From Leishmania martiniquensis (Eukaryota > Euglenozoa > Kinetoplastea > Trypanosomatida > Trypanosomatidae), in the NCBI RefSeq assembly GCF_017916325.1, contig NC_090163.1, positions 379,501-443,500 of the forward strand: a stretch of DNA of 64,000 bases, read 5' to 3'. The notes beneath the pieces were generated by a model. It had not been told where the DNA came from. It ran no database searches and worked only from the letters and a program-made list of their open reading frames with translations. This document shows positions 1 to 9,628 of the stretch, one piece after another; the first letter of the stretch is position 1; each line of letters starts with the position of its first letter. A program made the translations under genes and the position numbers.

Positions 1-1
1 G

Positions 2-673
2 GCCAATGCCCTCGGTGTCTCTGAAGCGCCGTCGTCGTCTGGTAACATGCCTGAGGTACCGCCGATGACGGAGGCGCCGCCAGGCACGGCTGGACTCCCG
101 CAAACGTCGACACCTCTGCATACGATCCCAGCTGTGCACTTGGACAGCGACAGCGGCCCTGCTGCAGTGCTTTCGTCCTCGCCCCCTCAGCTGCAAGGCG
201 AAGGCGCACTAGCTCCGCGCCTGCCTCCGCCTTTAACCTTTACGGCAACACCAGCTTCAGCGTTGCTGCCCGCCCAGACACCAGAGTTAGATGCTGCGAA
301 CCAGAGCGGTGCGGCGCCGCCAGCTGAAAATGACGAATCGCCGACGAGAGATGCGCAGGCGAACAAGGCTGCGGAAGCGGAGACCACAGCCGAAGGTGAG
401 GTAGTGCTGGCTATGGAAGCTGTCGCATCCACTCTACCGCCCCTGCCACCAGCTACTACCGTTGCGTTTCAGCTGCCTTCGCCGCCAGCCTTTGCGGCGC
501 CTCCTCCACCCCCTCCAACCCTCGTTTCTGTGCCGCTTCCGCCAGCAATGGCTTCAACGCCGTCAGCCCCAGCACAGCCGTCCCTGGAGGAGCAACTAGC
601 GGCACTGAATGCACGCATCGAAACCCAAGAAGCGGTGCTGGAAGAGATGGTGCGAAAGCACCGGGGCCTGTGA
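2..673 (+). CDS. C-terminal part of a Pro/Ala-rich hypothetical protein (5' end outside window)
   Basis: The reading frame is open from base 2 with no stop until the TGA at 671-673, so the gene enters from upstream; the first in-window ATG (47) need not be the start. The visible 223 codons are dominated by Pro, Ala, Ser and Thr, with proline runs near the middle, which suggests a disordered tail. The last 30 residues change character and look like a short amphipathic or coiled-coil helix (LEEQLAALNARIETQEAVL) ending in KHRGL, possibly an oligomerisation or docking element. No catalytic motif is visible and I do not recognise the family. The compositional bias fits Leishmania coding sequence. 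That it is coding is supported by the long open frame and the change to CT-rich spacer right after the stop. Confidence 0.7.
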   Translation, partial: ANALGVSEAPSSSGNMPEVPPMTEAPPGTAGLPQTSTPLHTIPAVHLDSDSGPAAVLSSSPPQLQGEGALAPRLPPPLTFTATPASALLPAQTPELDAANQSGAAPPAENDESPTRDAQANKAAEAETTAEGEVVLAMEAVASTLPPLPPATTVAFQLPSPPAFAAPPPPPPTLVSVPLPPAMASTPSAPAQPSLEEQLAALNARIETQEAVLEEMVRKHRGL

Positions 674-1856
674 GGCCCGCAGGTGACGGAAAGCATATTG
701 GGCTGCGCGTCGTGAGGAAGAGAAGCAGAAGACAGAGGGGGAGAGGAAATGCTAGACGAGGTGTCTGCAGTGCTGGCAGCGTATGCAAGCGATGGCCTCC
801 TCCATGGCAGATCAATGTGCGTGTCTCTCCTGCCGCCTTCTGTGGGCGTTAGCTTCCCCTCCCCTCACCACTCCCCCCGCTGACGGGAACGGTAGGAGTC
901 AGCCGTCCTCGCTTCACGCGAGGCTGGAGGCTTTCTCGGGCCCTTATCCACCTCCACTCGCTGCCGCATGTTTTTGTCGTTGGTGTTGCTGCATCCTCCG
1001 GTGCGCTACCCGAAGGCCTCTGCGTATGCCATGGTGGCGGCGGCCACCGCTGTCCCCTCTTTCTACACGCCTTTCTGCGTTGCTCCTGCGGGCGTCTCCA
1101 CCTTAGTGCTCTCTGACCTGCGCTCGCTTCTCCTTCGAATAAGGCATTGAGACGACCGCCCCCCTCCCACACACATACACGAAAGAAAAAAAGCAGAACT
1201 ATGAATGGAGAGTACCAGGGACGCACCAAAATAATGCAGCGAAAGGCGAGATAGGGCGTAGTGCGGGGGGCCGAGGGAAGGGCCGTCGAGGCGCCGCTAA
1301 TCGCACCTTCCCGTTCTGCCCCACATCACCATTGCATGCTCTACATGCGCCCCCCTCCGCTATCGATCGCTATCGTTGACTCCGCCTCCCATCACCCTTT
1401 GTTTCTCTGTGCCGCCTGCTTCCTTGCTTCTTGCGCTCGCACTTGCACACTGGACGGGCACCAACGCCGACTGAGGTGCAGCGCCATCGGGTCGAAGTTT
1501 TCTGCAGTCTTTGCGCCGTCACCGAACTCACGACGGCGTGGACGGAGAAGTCGGCTTCGTTTGTGCCGACAACGCTCACGATTGGCGTCCGACGCGTCGC
1601 CTACAGACACACCGTCACACACCGCGCCGACGCTCCCCCTGCCCCCCTCCTCCCTCTCTCTGCTTCTTCTTTTGTTGTTCGCCTCCCCTTCTGCTCACTC
1701 TGCTGTAGCGGTAAGTCACTCGTAACGCCGCCTCCGCTCACTCCCCCTGGAGAGCAGAGGCATTGATATTCATCCCGTCTGTGTAGTCACCCTGGCCGTT
1801 GCAGCTGCATCGCCGCAGCTCCTCTCCCTCCCCGCTCCCATCCTCCTTCCACTTCC
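674..1856 (+). other. Intergenic spacer (3' UTR / trans-splicing region)
   Basis: No supportable gene. The spacer becomes strongly pyrimidine-rich between about 1620 and 1710 and again at 1819-1855. Candidate spliced-leader acceptors for the next gene are the AGs near 1708 and 1817. Confidence 0.6.
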
Positions 1857-3887
1857 ATGAATATGGGTGATGTGGACTGCCGCCCGCTGCTTTCGAACAG
1901 CCGCGAGAATCTGCCACCATCGCTGCTGCAATCGCCGTCCTTGTCCACGCAGCGGCAGTCGAGGTGGGTCGACTCAACGTGGGTTCTCCCTGAGGACGGC
2001 GGAAACGGCGCACACGCGACGACGCTGGCAGACGGTACGAGTAATGATGCTCGGGGCTCAGTTTTCAGCAGTCTCTCCTTCTCTGCACGGAGCGATGCAG
2101 GGGCTTCGCACGGCAACGCTAGTAGCTCCTTTGTGGCGGCGGCGCTGCTCCGTCCATTCCAGGCGTTGCGGATGTGGTGCCGTGGCAGCGTCCAAGACTG
2201 TTGTGGGCCCCTCTGCAGGCGCGGCTCTTGGTTCTCCAGGGTGGGACTCAGTGTCGAGGACGAGGAGGAAAGTGTCGCCATCGTGAACGAGCCTGGCGAC
2301 GCGCTCCGCGACTCGTTTGCCCCACAGCGATCCCGGCGTCACAGAGGGAATACATTTCCGGCCGCCACCCCGAGCGCTGGAGGCGACCAAGGCCACTCGC
2401 ATCGGCTATATAGGCCACCGCGCTCGCGCTCGAGCGAGGCAGGCTTTAGCGGCGGTGTCTCTACAGCATCAACGTCGCCGAGGGAGCACGCCGGCCTGGT
2501 ACGAGAAGGCATCCTTGTGCCGCGATCAGACTCTCTCGAAGAGGGCTCTTTCGCTGAATCGAGTACGCCTCTGTCTTCACTGTCCTTGAGTCGACACGCG
2601 CGCAGCAGGGGCGGGGGTGAGGGAGGGCACCTCGTCATGCAGCGAGGTGTCCTGATGCGCATGGCGGCCGACGGCACATGCACTCGCGTTCCAGAGACGC
2701 ATCTCTACACACCTGGTTGCCGTAGCCCTGCCCTAAGCCCGCACCTATCGGGCGAAACCAATGCCGGTCATGCCTTGCAGTTAGCCCATTCAGAGTCGCT
2801 CGGCAACGTGTACGGCCACGTCGGCTCGAGCCCGCCCGCAAGGGGGGGCGAGGACGCGAGCAGGGCTTACTCGGTGGCGTTGGCGCTGGAGGAGATGGAA
2901 GCAAGTCGGCAGCCTCTGCGAACTCTGGAACAGATTTCCGCAGCCCTCACGACATGCGGGCCATACCTCCCTTTCCGCGTTGAGGTGGAAACCGATCTTG
3001 CCAGTGCGACGCCCAGTCCTGCACCCGACACGGAGGCGATGCCTGCTGCAAGAGACTCGGCGTCGAAAAGGTCGACACCCGCCCCTACTCTACCCCGGGT
3101 CCCACTCAGCCTGCACGTGCTGGGCCCCTTGCTACCGTGCCCAACTGCAAAGGCTCTACGGGCGTTGGAGGACATCCTTCTGGAAGACTGCGATGGCAGC
3201 CTCTTGCCTTTGTGTGCGCTCCACTGCGCAGACTTGGATCTGCGACGAGTGAGGATGGGCGAAGATGGCGATGACGCTCGTCCCGGTATTGCCACTCTCC
3301 TGCAGCGCTCGCAGAGCAACCCGTTTCTTGACCTGCTTGTATCCCCCACGACGAACGACTACGCGGGCACCATCGCCACCGTATCACAGGTGCTGGATTT
3401 CTTGAAGCGTCTCGTTGCCGCACGCGCTGCACAGCTAACCACGCTGCACTTTACTCGGTGCTACTTCGTCCCCCACGACGTAGGCCAGTCTATCCCGCTG
3501 CCGCTAGCCACAGTGCGGCGACTGCGGTTTGAGCACTGCCCGCTCACTCCCGCCCATGTCGACGCTCTCCTGGCGCTCGCACGGCAACAGGATGCGCTGG
3601 CGCCGTCGCAGCTTGGGGAGGCACATGGCGTGAGCAGCTCGCCGTCTCGCCGCAGCCTATCCTTTGGCGCCCTCGAGGAGCTGCAGCTCAGCGGCTCTGT
3701 AACGCCTGAGTGCATTTCGGAGCTGCTGGACTACGTGGAGGAGCAGCAGCAGAAGAGGAACGGAGGCGGCCAGGGGGTCACCTTACGGCAGTTGTGCGTG
3801 CCGTCGTCGGTGGTGTGCGCGGCAAAAGCGCACCCTTTCGTGCAGGCGAACGGCACTCACGTTGTCGTGGTGAGTGCGCACGTGTAG
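1857..3887 (+). CDS. Hypothetical protein with leucine-rich C-terminal half
   Basis: 676 aa from the ATG at 1857. Residues 1 to about 340 are low-complexity, Ser/Arg/Gly-rich and probably disordered. From about 410 onward there are recurring leucine-rich segments, such as LTTLHFTRCYFVPHD, VRRLRFEHCPLTPAHVDALL and LEELQLSGSVTPECISELL, in the 'L-x-x-L-x-[LF]-x-x-C' style of irregular LRR or RNase-inhibitor-type repeats. This implies a protein-interaction scaffold; no enzyme motif is seen. A second in-frame ATG at 1863 gives an N-terminus beginning MGDVDC, a possible N-myristoylation/palmitoylation context. No AG lies between the pyrimidine tract at 1819-1855 and the ATG, so the acceptor is probably the AG near 1817 and the 5' UTR about 40 nt. 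A degenerate LRR pseudogene follows downstream, but close homology between the two was not established. Confidence 0.8.
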   Translation: MNMGDVDCRPLLSNSRENLPPSLLQSPSLSTQRQSRWVDSTWVLPEDGGNGAHATTLADGTSNDARGSVFSSLSFSARSDAGASHGNASSSFVAAALLRPFQALRMWCRGSVQDCCGPLCRRGSWFSRVGLSVEDEEESVAIVNEPGDALRDSFAPQRSRRHRGNTFPAATPSAGGDQGHSHRLYRPPRSRSSEAGFSGGVSTASTSPREHAGLVREGILVPRSDSLEEGSFAESSTPLSSLSLSRHARSRGGGEGGHLVMQRGVLMRMAADGTCTRVPETHLYTPGCRSPALSPHLSGETNAGHALQLAHSESLGNVYGHVGSSPPARGGEDASRAYSVALALEEMEASRQPLRTLEQISAALTTCGPYLPFRVEVETDLASATPSPAPDTEAMPAARDSASKRSTPAPTLPRVPLSLHVLGPLLPCPTAKALRALEDILLEDCDGSLLPLCALHCADLDLRRVRMGEDGDDARPGIATLLQRSQSNPFLDLLVSPTTNDYAGTIATVSQVLDFLKRLVAARAAQLTTLHFTRCYFVPHDVGQSIPLPLATVRRLRFEHCPLTPAHVDALLALARQQDALAPSQLGEAHGVSSSPSRRSLSFGALEELQLSGSVTPECISELLDYVEEQQQKRNGGGQGVTLRQLCVPSSVVCAAKAHPFVQANGTHVVVVSAHV

Positions 3888-5178
3888 CTGCACATCGCGG
3901 GCTTGCGAATCCTTTTTCTTTTTGGCACCCTTGGGTCAATCCTGCTGCGCATAGAAGCGAAAGCAGAGAAGCGGTACTGTGATCCGGAGTGTGTGTGGCG
4001 CGGCTCCCAATAGTCGTGGCTTTTGGCAGAGCTCCTGCTCTTCGTTGAGGGCTCTTACGACCGTCCCTGCAGCCTATTCTTCAGTGCGACGGCGGCGCGT
4101 TCGCGGGTAGTTCCTTCGCCTTCTCTTGCTAGTGTGTGGCGATGGCAACCCCAGCCTGACATCGTGGCGTGTGTGTGTGGCGGGGGGGGGTATTCCCTTC
4201 TGGGGGCCAAGGGGTGTGTAGGGTGATGGGGGTCGTTGCTCTCTTGACCGGTCTACGTGCGTTTGACCGCCTAGAGCGCGGTCTCCTCTCTTTCGGTGCG
4301 TGGCGTGCCGCTACGTGACGGACTACGACGTGCATATCACGCTTACCCTACGCCCTCTCCCTGCATGCCTCCCCGCGCCACGTCTTTAGCTCCCCCCACC
4401 CCCTTTGCAATCTCTGTTCGTTTTCTCTGCTGGCGCGCGTCTTCTCAGCTCCCCACGTCCACCTTCCTCTCACGGGCACGTACTCGTGTGCTCAGCGTAA
4501 CCGCTCTTTATCGCTCGTGGGGAGAAGGGTGATGGGGATGTCTCTTCGTGCGCTTGGCGTCTCTCCCTCTCTCCCTCCCTCTCGCTTAGGCCTCTCCAGA
4601 CGAGCCCATATTGCTCGGGAAGCGATGGCCCTCCTTTTTTTCTTTTTGTATGTGCGCATGCCCGAGGGCGTATGGATTTATGTGCTGCTGCTGTACGAAG
4701 TGTCCCCCCGCCCGCCTTCCCTTTCCTCCCCCTCTCCATAGGGTGAGTCTTCGCTGATCTATAATGTGGTTGGGCGATCTAACTTGGGAGAGAGGAACGA
4801 TGCTTTCCTGGTGCTTTCTTTTGTGAGTATTGCCTTGCTGCTTGCTCGTACGCTCACGTCTTGACACGCGCGCGTGCCAACGACGATTCCTGGCCCTTCC
4901 ATCCTAGTGTAGAGTGGCGCATAGGATGGCGCTCCGCCCCCCCTCTGAGCCTCGTCAAGAGGAGTGGCGTGGCCGCAGGTGCACAGCAGAGCGCACACGT
5001 ACGCGCTGGTTGTGGTGGGCAATGAGCGCTCGTCGATTGTTTCTCAACGTCAGGGCTCTGCGCGTTCCTCACCCTCTTCCCGGCCAAACCGCAGTTTCTG
5101 GAGAGAAGTGTGGGGCTGTGTGGGACTACTCAAAGGACCAGACTTTGTGACGTCCCGCCAAGGTGTAAGATCCGGCGT
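3888..5178 (+). other. Intergenic spacer
   Basis: No gene supported. It contains a G9 run near 4183-4191 and CT-rich tracts around 4340-4420 and 4560-4740. Short open frames here lack coding character. Confidence 0.6.
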
Positions 5179-7564
5179 ATGGCGTCACCGCAGCCGGGGA
5201 AGAGCGAGGTGGCGGCGCTGCCTCGGGGGCGAAAGGACACCCTGCGGTGTCCGGCACCCCGTGGTGTCTGGTAACGAAGTCGCTTGGCTCTGTCAGGACA
5301 CCAGCGAGCTGACAAGCTTAACAGATGCCTGGGCTAAGGCCTCCAGCTCATGGTGAAAGACGAGGCCGCGCTGGCCCCCTGCCCTTTCAATGACTGCTGC
5401 ACCTCGAGAGCAAGTCTGTCGCTGGACTGAGTGGCGGTCGATGCGATGAGCGTCAGTCGCCCTGGGGGACGAGGGAGGGGGGCAGAGGCACGTCGACGCC
5501 GCCGAGCTCGACAGCCTACAGATGTCGAGGACAGCAAAAACGTTTCTCCCGCCGACGGCCGACGCTGCGCAGGCGGTGGAGATGAAGAAGGCCGAGTCGT
5601 GCCTTTCCCCAAAGCGAGCCACATCGAGAGTAAGGCTCCCTCTCAGGGGTGGGGGTGGGGGACTTGTGCATGACGTGAATGCCTTCGCCACGTCCGAAAT
5701 GAAGGGGTGAGATATGCGTCTCACATACCGCTGCGGCAGCCGTCTGAGCAGCAGGCTCTGTGCGCCTGACGTCACTGCGGAAGCATGGAACGATGCAGTT
5801 CGAATTGGCAGGTACGCTACGCCACCGATTCGCATGTAGATTTAAAGGCGGCGTATACGCCCTGCTGGGCAGGATGCCGTCCGTGGCGCGCACTGCATTG
5901 TTGTTGCGGGCCACCATGTGTCGCCTGGCCAATTGTGGACATGACTACCACCGTCACGGACGTCTGCATGATTGACGACGGTATCTTGCTTGCAGGAGAG
6001 GAGGATCTGGAGGACAAACTCGTATCAGCGGCGCGTCGCGTTGTTGATCTGTGTGGCCGTGTGTGTGAGTGGGCTCGCAGCAGGGGACAGGACGCGGTTC
6101 GGTTCGGCTGCCGAGCTTGAGGCGCCGTATATATTGTTCGGTGAACAGTTCATGGTAAGGGGAGCTGGGAAAGAGAGATTGGCGGGTCACTCCGGCAAGA
6201 GGGCTGCCAAGCTCACGGTGGCGCATCGAAGAAGCGCGCGCATAAACGGCCGCGGGGAGCCGTACTTGCAAGACGAGTGCAGTGGCCGCCGAGTTTCTCT
6301 GGTCAACGTTTGCGCCAAGGAGGCTGAGCGTGCACGGCTGACGGACTTTGGGCTACCATTGCTGCTTTTGGGTGACTGCCGCTGCGGGGCTTGATTGGTC
6401 GCTGTCGATCTCCGAGCATCTTCAGGAACAAAGGGTCAGATCATCGGGGACGTGCGTTTTGTGATGGTGCCACAGGGGATTCACGCACGCGTGACCTAGA
6501 TGTACGCCACTGCTTCGCCGTCAGTGGCATTCGCCCTCTTAGCGCCGTGAAGTTGCTGCGCGTCTCGGGGGTCGTTTGCCGGAGTCCCTGGAGGGATACT
6601 GTGAATGCGCACATAGCGCCCTCGCTGACCGCGGCGAGCAAGAGGCCTTGTGTGCTCGAGGTAAGCGGTTGTACTGCAGTCTGCGATGCCGGCTACTCAG
6701 ACCCGGCTTCCGCTGCCGGCGCTGCTGTATCTGTTCCCCGCCATCAAGACGCTCCTGGCCAGTGCGGGGCTGATGGCGCGACTTGAGGTGATGGATACAG
6801 CAGATTGCACGCGCCTGAGGAGCATCGCCCCACTACCGACTCTCTCGCGGCTGCAATAGCTCTGGTGGTGTGGTAGTGTGGTGACTGGCGCGTCCTTCTC
6901 CGAGGCATGGACGGCTCCGTACGTGTTGAAGGTGAGAATGCCGGCCTCCGCGCAAGTGCGTGGTGTGGCCATTGTCGGCATCATGCTCAATCCAAGTCAA
7001 CTTCGCTGACGCCGCTCGTGTGTGGGGGACCGCCGGCGCTGAACGGGGCGCGAGCGTTGGCGCCGCTATACTTGCGCGGCTGAACGCAGCATGCGCGCCT
7101 CGTCTCTCTCTCTCGCTTGGTTGCACATCGCGCATTCCAGCGCTGTACCTCCTCCGGCAAGCATGTGGACAGCTTCACGATCTCCAGTGACGTGCGGTGC
7201 ACGAGGCTTGGGGTGCTGGGGATGAAGGGGCGCCTGCACGTGTTGGATAGCGACGCCAGAGAGCAGAGCCTCGCCGGCGTACCTACAGCTTTTTTCTGGA
7301 GAAGCTGTGGGCTCGTTACTGTACCGCAGGCGGGCACTTGAGACCTCTGGCGGAGGCACTCACTGCGGCGGCGTGCGTTTGTCTCCCCTGCTTGCAGCTC
7401 GAAGGCTTCGCCAGCACCGGTAATGGGGTCATCGTCCGGTGGAGTGCGAGGCGCCATGAATCCTCTTTGCTCATAAGGACATACATGAGTGACGCACCTG
7501 CAAGTTCACGGACGCCGGCGGCAGTGGAGGGCGATAGGAAGCGCCTCACAAGGCAGCGACGGTA
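5179..7564 (+). pseudogene. Degenerate leucine-rich-repeat protein gene
   Basis: The region lacks CT-rich spacer composition and has codon-like GC bias, but no long open frame. Short protein-like stretches occur in changing frames. An apparent N-terminus at 5179 begins MASPQPGKSEVAALPRGRK and stops after 31 codons; a stretch near 5500-5710 reads DAAELDSLQMSRTAKTF; and several LRR-style fragments follow: LDVRHCFAVSGIRPLSAVKL (about 6499-6560), then LEVSGCTAVCDAG (about 6657-6695), LEVMDTADCTRLRSIAPLP (about 6784-6840) and SSDVRCTRLGVLGMKGRLHV (about 7180-7240). The spacing and the 'L-x-V-x-x-C' pattern resemble the Leishmania LRR proteins. Frameshifts and in-frame stops separate the pieces, so a functional product is unlikely. 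Limits are approximate; the 3' edge is where the coding-like composition fades. I did not reconstruct an intact version. Confidence 0.55.
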
Positions 7565-8363
7565 ATGGCGGTACTGTCACGTGTGAAGCTCAGGAAGTGA
7601 ACGCAGACTGCACCACGTGAGCGCGCGCATCGGCTTTCGTTTCGTTGCGCTGTTTTCGACGGGAGATTCTATGCATGTGTGTGTTTGCACACTCTGCTTG
7701 GACTATGTGGGCGGCTTCGTTTCCCCTTCACATTTCCTGCGGTCCAGGCGGTGGGGCGTGCCTTCCGTGTTTCTCTGCGTTGTGGCGGCGGCTCCTCTTG
7801 GACGAGAAAAAGGCCTCCCGACGGTTTCGCTGCTTGCTTCCCCACATACATCCATCGATGTCCCTGCGTACGTTTATCACCCGGTGAGGGCTGATGGCAG
7901 AGGGTTCGCGTATTGCGAGACGCGAGAGGCATGGGGGAAGGGCCCATGGGAGGGAACAAAATGAAGCGCATAGTGGGTGGGGAGCAATGCACGTTTCCTC
8001 GAAAGATGACGAGAAGAACCGCCGCTGCTTACGCGTACGGTTGCCCCATTCGCTTCTATCGTGGCGCATGTTTCTCGGCCTCGCGATGGGCGAACTCTTG
8101 GTGAGGCGTCGGCGTTGCACTAGCGACGGTGCTCCCTCTCTCTCTGAAGTTTTCATACATCGCTCGCACGAAGAAGGAGCTTCCTGTGCGGCTCTGTGCG
8201 TTCCGCCTCTTGCATTGCCCATTTCCCACTCGCCTTCTTCCCTCACCTCACGCACCTCCGTTGCCAATCCCATCGCACCCTATGTCGCCTTCGCCGTCGT
8301 AAGGGTTGATCTGGTACTGCCTCTTTACGCGCGCGCGCACGCACCAACACATACGCCCTCTCT
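7565..8363 (+). other. Intergenic spacer
   Basis: Mixed GC-rich then CT-rich sequence; no supportable gene. Confidence 0.55.
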
Positions 8364-8391
8364 CCCTTTCATACTTTTCCCTCTTTCGTAG
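8364..8391 (+). promoter_or_regulatory. Predicted spliced-leader acceptor (polypyrimidine tract + AG)
   Basis: A pyrimidine tract ends in TTTCGTAG, with AG at 8390-8391, only 10 nt before the ATG at 8402. An acceptor here fixes the start of the downstream gene, because any codon upstream would be removed from the mRNA. Confidence 0.6.
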
Positions 8392-8401
8392 GCAAAAAAA
8401 A

Positions 8402-9628
8402 ATGTTCTTTGCTGGAGGCACCTTTGGCTCCGAGAGTGAGGCTCGCGACGCTAACCGACGCCCCACAGGACGCCGCCACCAAGCGCGCGACATGGCTGAA
8501 GTGCAGGCCGCCATCGATGCCAACCACGGAGTAGCGAAGGCAACCGCGGAGGGGTTTCGTCACGCGGCTGCACAAAAGCAGATGTCGGCTGGACCGTCTT
8601 TTCTCGATCGCATGTACGAACAAAACTCGGCCGTCGTGGAGGCGTCTCGCCGGACGCGCCGCCACGCATCGGCACCGACAGATCACCTGAACATTTTTTC
8701 GTGGCAAGACTCAGCCCCTGCAACTCGCGCACCTGAGCAGAGCCTCCATGTGGCAGCAAATGGACCTCGCGCATCCCGACCTGTGAACGTCAATGCAGCC
8801 GCGCCAACAGCTGAGGACAGACGTGCCGAGGAGTCCAAGAAATTCGAGGCGCACCTCAACAGCGCGTTCTTGCGCTTCAGCGATGACCCGAAAGGACAGC
8901 GCGCTGTCAACGCTGGCAACTGCGGTGCGCACACCGGTGATGTGACGGGAAAACCTGTGGTATCTGCGCCCTCTGAGAATGGCATGATGGGGAGCCTGAT
9001 GCGCGAGCACCCCCACAAACCCCGCGGGCGCCGTGGGCAGCCGCCCGCAACCACCGGAAACCGGCTCAGTGCACCGGAGGAGTCAGGTGTAGCCGGCTTC
9101 CCTGGAATGGGTCAGCGCAGCATCGCTCGAGCGGTGCCGCATCTCACGCGCAAGCCAGTTCAGAGCAATGTCTCTGCAGCTGCCATTCCACAATCGGCAC
9201 AGCGCAAAGGCTGCGACGGAAGTCTTGACCCTCGCGAACCGCCAGCGCGGGGACTGACATCGAAGCCGAAGTGCATCCCGCCCTATTACATTGACGATGA
9301 AGACTATGAGGACCGACACCCGACAAACGCGTACGAGGCGGAATCGTGCAGCCGACAGCCGTGCATACAAGAGATCGAGATGCACAGCGACGGTGGCTAC
9401 GATGACAATGATCAAGCAAACGCAGGAAGCCTCGGCGAGAGCGCACAGCCGTATGCTCCAGCGCGAAACGAGCCTGAGTGGTTGCGCGATTCTTCTGCTG
9501 TCGAGGACTCGGGCGAACTTCATGCGAGGTCGCCGTTGGGGCAGCAGCGTCAGTACAAGTTTGATGCCGGGCAGCAGCAGTTCTACGAGTCGGATGTACC
9601 GCCGTATCGTCGATCTCAGCACCACTGA
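8402..9628 (+). CDS. Hypothetical basic protein
   Basis: 408 aa. The start is the first ATG after the predicted trans-splice AG at 8390-8391; the frame is open farther upstream but contains no ATG there. The N-terminal 110 residues are Ala/Arg/Gln-rich and probably helical (around DMAEVQAAIDANHGVAKATA), with a short conserved-looking motif HLNIFSW near residue 97. The centre is Pro/Arg/Gly-rich and disordered. The C-terminal third is acidic (IDDEDYEDRH, DGGYDDNDQ) and then Gln/Tyr-rich, ending YRRSQHH. No transmembrane segment, signal peptide or enzyme motif is seen. It could be a cytoskeletal or RNA-associated protein, but I do not recognise the family. Confidence 0.8.
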   Translation: MFFAGGTFGSESEARDANRRPTGRRHQARDMAEVQAAIDANHGVAKATAEGFRHAAAQKQMSAGPSFLDRMYEQNSAVVEASRRTRRHASAPTDHLNIFSWQDSAPATRAPEQSLHVAANGPRASRPVNVNAAAPTAEDRRAEESKKFEAHLNSAFLRFSDDPKGQRAVNAGNCGAHTGDVTGKPVVSAPSENGMMGSLMREHPHKPRGRRGQPPATTGNRLSAPEESGVAGFPGMGQRSIARAVPHLTRKPVQSNVSAAAIPQSAQRKGCDGSLDPREPPARGLTSKPKCIPPYYIDDEDYEDRHPTNAYEAESCSRQPCIQEIEMHSDGGYDDNDQANAGSLGESAQPYAPARNEPEWLRDSSAVEDSGELHARSPLGQQRQYKFDAGQQQFYESDVPPYRRSQHH

